Source of the DNA: JAJKIP01 sp040509055
GTDB taxonomy: Bacteria > Bacteroidota > Bacteroidia > Chitinophagales > Chitinophagaceae
Length of the DNA stretch: 8,469 nt
NCBI GenBank assembly: GCA_040509055.1
Contig: JBEVLT010000153.1
Location: forward strand, 1-8,469
Direction of reading: 5' to 3'
Position 1 is the first letter of the stretch, and each line of letters begins with the position of its first letter. Both the position numbers and the translations under genes were made by a program. The notes beneath the pieces are model-generated. The model was not told the DNA's origin. It did no database searches and worked only from the letters and a program-made list of their open reading frames with translations. Shown piece by piece: positions 6,316 to 8,469 of this stretch.

Positions 6316-7542
6316 ATGCTTACTATCTCACAGCGTGGCCGGCAGATGCCACCCTCCCCCATCCGCAAGCTGGTGCCCTTTGCCGAAGCGGCCAAGAAAA
6401 AAGGGATCAAAGTGTACCATCTCAATATCGGCCAGCCGGATATCGAAACACCGCCTGCCATCATGGATGCGGTAAAGCATACGGATATCAAAGTGCTGGA
6501 ATACAGCCACAGCGCCGGCAATGAAAGCTACCGCCGCAAACTGGTAAATTATTATAAGAAAGTGGGCATCAACGTGACCCACGAACAGATCCTGATCACC
6601 ACCGGTGGGTCGGAAGCCATCCTGTTTGGATTTTTTACCTGCCTGAACCCGGGCGACGAAGTGATCATTCCCGAACCGTTCTATGCCAATTACAACGGGT
6701 TTGCCTGTGCTGCCGGTGTGAACGTAGTGCCCATTCCCTCGCAGATCGAGACAGGGTTCGCGCTGCCGCCGATCGCAGATTTTGAGAAAGTGATTACCGG
6801 GAAGACCAGGGCCATCGTGGTATGCAGCCCCAACAATCCCACCGGCTACCTGTACAGCCGGGCGGAAATGGAGGCCCTGCGGGAGATCTGCATCCGGCAC
6901 AACCTGTACCTGTTCAGCGACGAAGCGTACCGCGAATTCTGCTACCCGGTCGACGGGCAGGAAAGCGCTTATGTGAGCGCCATGCACCTGGAGGGACTGG
7001 AAGAGCACGTGCTTTTAATGGATACCATCAGCAAGCGGTACAGCGCCTGCGGCGCACGGATCGGTGCGCTGGTCACCAAAAACAAGGCGGTATATGATGC
7101 GGCGATGAAATTTGCCCAGGCCAGGCTGAGCCCGCCCGGGCTGGCCCAGATCATGGGTGAAGCAGCCGTGGACCTGCCCGATCATTATTTTGATGCCACC
7201 AAGGCCGAATACCAGGCCCGCCGCGACCTGCTTGTGAGCCGGCTGAATGCGATGCCCGGCGTTTTCTGTCCCAATCCCGGCGGCGCCTTCTATGCCATGG
7301 CGCGGCTGCCGATCGATGATTCCGACACGTTTTGCCAGTGGCTGCTGGAAAGCTTTTCTCATAATGGCCAGACCGTGATGCTGGCGCCGGCTACCGGTTT
7401 TTATGGCACACCCGGTCTGGGCAAAAACGAAGTGCGCCTGGCTTATGTCCTGAACACCGTGGCCATCGATGCGGCCATGGATTGCCTGGCCAAAGCCCTG
7501 GAAGAGTACCCCGGCAGAACGGAGATCGCTGCAGGAAAATAA
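6316..7542 (+). CDS. PLP-dependent aminotransferase, class I/II
   Basis: The 408-residue protein is a fold-type I aminotransferase that moves an amino group between an amino acid and a 2-oxoacid, using pyridoxal phosphate in the cytoplasm. Visible family features in order are NIGQPDIETP (37-46), TTGGSEA (95-101), SPNNPTG (171-177), SDEAYREF with Asp202 for the pyridine nitrogen and Tyr205, SKRYSACGARIG with the Schiff-base Lys240 and phosphate-binding Arg248, and EVRLAYV with the substrate-carboxylate Arg374. All expected catalytic residues are present and the length is normal. It resembles the aspartate aminotransferase-like subgroup; the amino acid used cannot be fixed from the sequence. 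The start at 6316 gives the N-terminus usual in Bacteroidota homologues (a basic segment, then SPIRKLVP) and sits four bases after a -7 box; Met11 is less likely. It is transcribed alone and ends directly against the convergent acetyltransferase gene. Confidence 0.93.
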   Translation: MLTISQRGRQMPPSPIRKLVPFAEAAKKKGIKVYHLNIGQPDIETPPAIMDAVKHTDIKVLEYSHSAGNESYRRKLVNYYKKVGINVTHEQILITTGGSEAILFGFFTCLNPGDEVIIPEPFYANYNGFACAAGVNVVPIPSQIETGFALPPIADFEKVITGKTRAIVVCSPNNPTGYLYSRAEMEALREICIRHNLYLFSDEAYREFCYPVDGQESAYVSAMHLEGLEEHVLLMDTISKRYSACGARIGALVTKNKAVYDAAMKFAQARLSPPGLAQIMGEAAVDLPDHYFDATKAEYQARRDLLVSRLNAMPGVFCPNPGGAFYAMARLPIDDSDTFCQWLLESFSHNGQTVMLAPATGFYGTPGLGKNEVRLAYVLNTVAIDAAMDCLAKALEEYPGRTEIAAGK

Positions 7543-8130
7543 TCAGCGGATCAGCAGGGCCGCCTGGCTGAGAACCGGCGACAGGAACCCTTTGTCCAGC
7601 GCGGCAAAGCTCACCGGTACAGCCGGCTCGTCCGTATAGTCGTTGACGATGCATTGCCACCAGCCCACATCTTTCCAGCGGCCCAGCTTGTAGCCTACTT
7701 TCTCATAGGTGGCAAACCAGGTAAATCCCATTTTTTCGTGGAAGGCCACGCTTTTTTCGTTGGGCAGGTTGATCACCGCGTATACATTGCGGTAGCCTTG
7801 TTCCCGGAGAAGTGCCAGCAGGGCCGTATACAGCGCTTCGCCCACGCCCCTGCGCCGGTAATCGTCATGAATATACACCGAGCTCTCCACGCACCACTGG
7901 TAGCCGGTCCGTTCCCGGTAGCGGGCGCCATAGGCATAGCCGGCCACCCGGCCATCGATCTCGCAGACCAGCCAGGGCCATTGCGCCAGGTAAGCGGTTA
8001 TCCGTGCGGCAAAGGTTTCGGCCGATGGCACTTCAGTCTCGAATGTGTACGAGGTATCCGTGATATAGGGTGTATAGATCGCCAGGATGGCGGCCGCATC
8101 GGCAGGTGTGGCAAGGCGAATCAGGGACAT
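7543..8130 (-). CDS. GNAT N-acetyltransferase, phosphinothricin acetyltransferase-like
   Basis: The protein has 195 residues and belongs to the GNAT superfamily, which transfers acetyl from acetyl-CoA to an amine. Its layout matches the phosphinothricin/methionine-sulfone acetyltransferase group: TFETEVPS (29-36), GYAYGARYRERTGYQW (64-79), Glu82 in VESSVY, the acetyl-CoA loop RRRGVG (92-97), INLPNEKSVAFHEKMGF (120-136) and VGYKLGRWKDVGWWQ (145-159). Such enzymes acetylate phosphinothricin or methionine sulfoximine/sulfone in characterised members; the natural substrate here is unknown. The last 30 or so residues, after WWQ, extend past the usual core. I placed the start at 8130 because MSLIRLATPADA is the normal first strand. 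A longer in-frame start at 8223 would add 31 residues lacking family character and would begin inside the tRNA promoter region. A partial -7 box (CATTTTTG, 8175-8182) could serve it. Confidence 0.9.
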   Translation of the reverse strand: MSLIRLATPADAAAILAIYTPYITDTSYTFETEVPSAETFAARITAYLAQWPWLVCEIDGRVAGYAYGARYRERTGYQWCVESSVYIHDDYRRRGVGEALYTALLALLREQGYRNVYAVINLPNEKSVAFHEKMGFTWFATYEKVGYKLGRWKDVGWWQCIVNDYTDEPAVPVSFAALDKGFLSPVLSQAALLIR

Positions 8131-8207
8131 AGTAGTAGCCGCTAAGTTAAGGCAGGGACGGACAGGCTGTTTTGCAAAAATGATTTCGGGTTTACGGGGG
8201 GAATAGT

Positions 8208-8215
8208 TATTTTTG
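8208..8215 (+). promoter_or_regulatory. -7 box of the tRNA promoter
   Basis: TATTTTTG is an exact TAnnTTTG match lying 13 bases before the first base of the tRNA. The predicted transcription start is near 8219, which leaves a 5' leader of about 10 bases for RNase P to remove. A degenerate -33 (TTTCG, 8184-8188) stands 19 bp upstream. Confidence 0.55.
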
Positions 8216-8228
8216 CAACCCAATTTTT

Positions 8229-8302
8229 GCCGGGGTAGCTCAGCTGGTTAGAGCATCGGATTCATAACCCGAAGGTCGGCAGTTCAAGTCTGCTCTCCGG
8301 TA
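8229..8302 (+). tRNA. tRNA-Met (anticodon CAU)
   Basis: A full cloverleaf of 74 bases can be drawn: acceptor 8229-8235 with 8295-8301, D arm GCTC/GAGC (8238-8241, 8251-8254), anticodon arm 8256-8272 with loop TTCATAA and anticodon CAT at 8263-8265, five-base variable loop AGGTC, T arm 8278-8294 with loop TTCAAGT, and discriminator A8302. No CCA is encoded. It lacks the three G-C pairs at the base of the anticodon stem typical of the initiator, so it is more likely elongator Met; the lysidine-modified Ile tRNA, which also has CAT in its gene, cannot be fully excluded. There is an A-C mismatch at the last anticodon-stem pair (8260/8268), and G-U pairs occur at 8229/8301, 8234/8296 and 8278/8294. 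Confidence 0.95.
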
Positions 8303-8469
8303 CTGAACGGGACTTTTCGAGTGAAAACTGGGAAGTCCCGTTTTTATTTTCGTTATAGGATTCTGAAATACAGCTTGTTAGATGAACAAACGTGTTCGTT
8401 TTGTTGGTTAGATACCGATGATTTTCGACATCGTATAACACGCCTTCAGGAAACAGTGTTTTTTGAATC
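8262..8469 (-). CDS. C-terminal end of a probable serine recombinase, stopping inside the tRNA
   Basis: On the minus strand one frame is open from the right edge (first full codon at 8468) for 68 codons to TGA at 8264-8262. The 5' part lies beyond the window. The first residues, IQKTLFPEGVLYDVENHRYL, followed by TNKTNTF, match my memory of the tail of Bacteroidota large serine recombinases: LQ-x-LFPEG, YD or YN, then an LT/RT-x-x-N motif. The rest (SYNENKNGT to LPTFGL) is translated from the antisense of the tRNA terminator and the 3' half of the tRNA. Tails of this kind are familiar where a recombinase gene ends at the att site of a tRNA-integrated element. The sequence shows the open frame and its overlap directly. 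The family assignment rests on about 30 residues recalled, not searched. If right, the enzyme catalyses integration and excision, and the rest of the element lies to the right. Confidence 0.6.
   Translation of the reverse strand, partial: IQKTLFPEGVLYDVENHRYLTNKTNTFVHLTSCISESYNENKNGTSQFSLEKSRSVPESRLELPTFGL
8306..8345 (+). terminator. Rho-independent terminator of the tRNA
   Basis: A perfect 10-bp stem (8306-8315 with 8333-8342) can be extended inward by two G-U pairs and one C-G pair around an 11-base loop. The T-tract TTTTT begins at 8341 and continues, after an A, with TTTT. It starts four bases after the tRNA. The same bases are read as codons on the minus strand by the recombinase-like frame. 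Confidence 0.85.

Noticed and set aside
8131..8223. N-terminal extension of the acetyltransferase from a start at 8223
   Set aside because: The extra 31 residues lack GNAT character and would begin inside the tRNA promoter region. The normal first strand of the family starts at 8130.
8374..8413. Direct repeat TTGTTAGAT / TTGGTTAGAT and the A/T-rich inverted motif between the copies
   Set aside because: The repeats are short and imperfect and fall within the recombinase-like coding frame, so codon repetition explains them; not enough to call a binding site or att core.

Overview
The window looks like a chromosomal segment of a Bacteroidota bacterium, most likely a Chitinophagaceae relative, with a moderately GC-rich coding style. 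The lineage call is inferred from four things: an E1 2-oxoacid dehydrogenase with alpha and beta subunits fused in one chain, a DUF3857/transglutaminase protein, a tandem pair of DUF1573 proteins, and promoters with the Bacteroidota -7 box TAnnTTTG in place of Shine-Dalgarno-led starts. Most of the window is ordinary housekeeping and accessory sequence. The right edge is different, because it appears to enter a tRNA-associated mobile element.

Layout. On the minus strand, positions 1-1911 hold a nearly complete secreted DUF3857/transglutaminase-like protein that runs off the left edge. Upstream of it, also on the minus strand, is the 797-residue fused E1 alpha/beta enzyme (1991-4384). A 123-bp divergent intergenic region (4385-4507) separates E1 from two plus-strand secreted DUF1573 proteins (4508-4948 and 4960-5424). 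It holds two opposed promoter candidates and a perfect 11-bp inverted repeat. The DUF1573 pair forms a short operon closed by a strong terminator (5446-5477). A more AT-rich stretch follows, with about 320 bp of apparently non-coding DNA and one small orphan ORF (5796-6113) with its own, probably bidirectional, terminator (6129-6165). A PLP-dependent aminotransferase (6316-7542, plus) and a phosphinothricin-type GNAT acetyltransferase (7543-8130, minus) then converge with no base between their stop codons.

Right edge. A tRNA-Met(CAU) gene (8229-8302) has its own -7 box and a strong terminator. On the opposite strand an open frame enters from the right edge, passes through that terminator and stops inside the tRNA anticodon loop. 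Its start in the window (FPEG motif, YD, YLT) resembles the C-terminal tail of Bacteroidota serine recombinases. I read it as the end of an element integrated at this tRNA.

Functional links. E1 and the aminotransferase could both act in amino-acid/2-oxoacid metabolism, but they are not adjacent and nothing here shows co-regulation. Both do share the same promoter-to-start geometry (TAnnTTTG, four bases, ATG), which predicts essentially leaderless mRNAs. I saw no CRISPR array, insertion sequence or clearly new multi-gene system in full. The best lead is the element that begins at the tRNA and lies mostly beyond the window.
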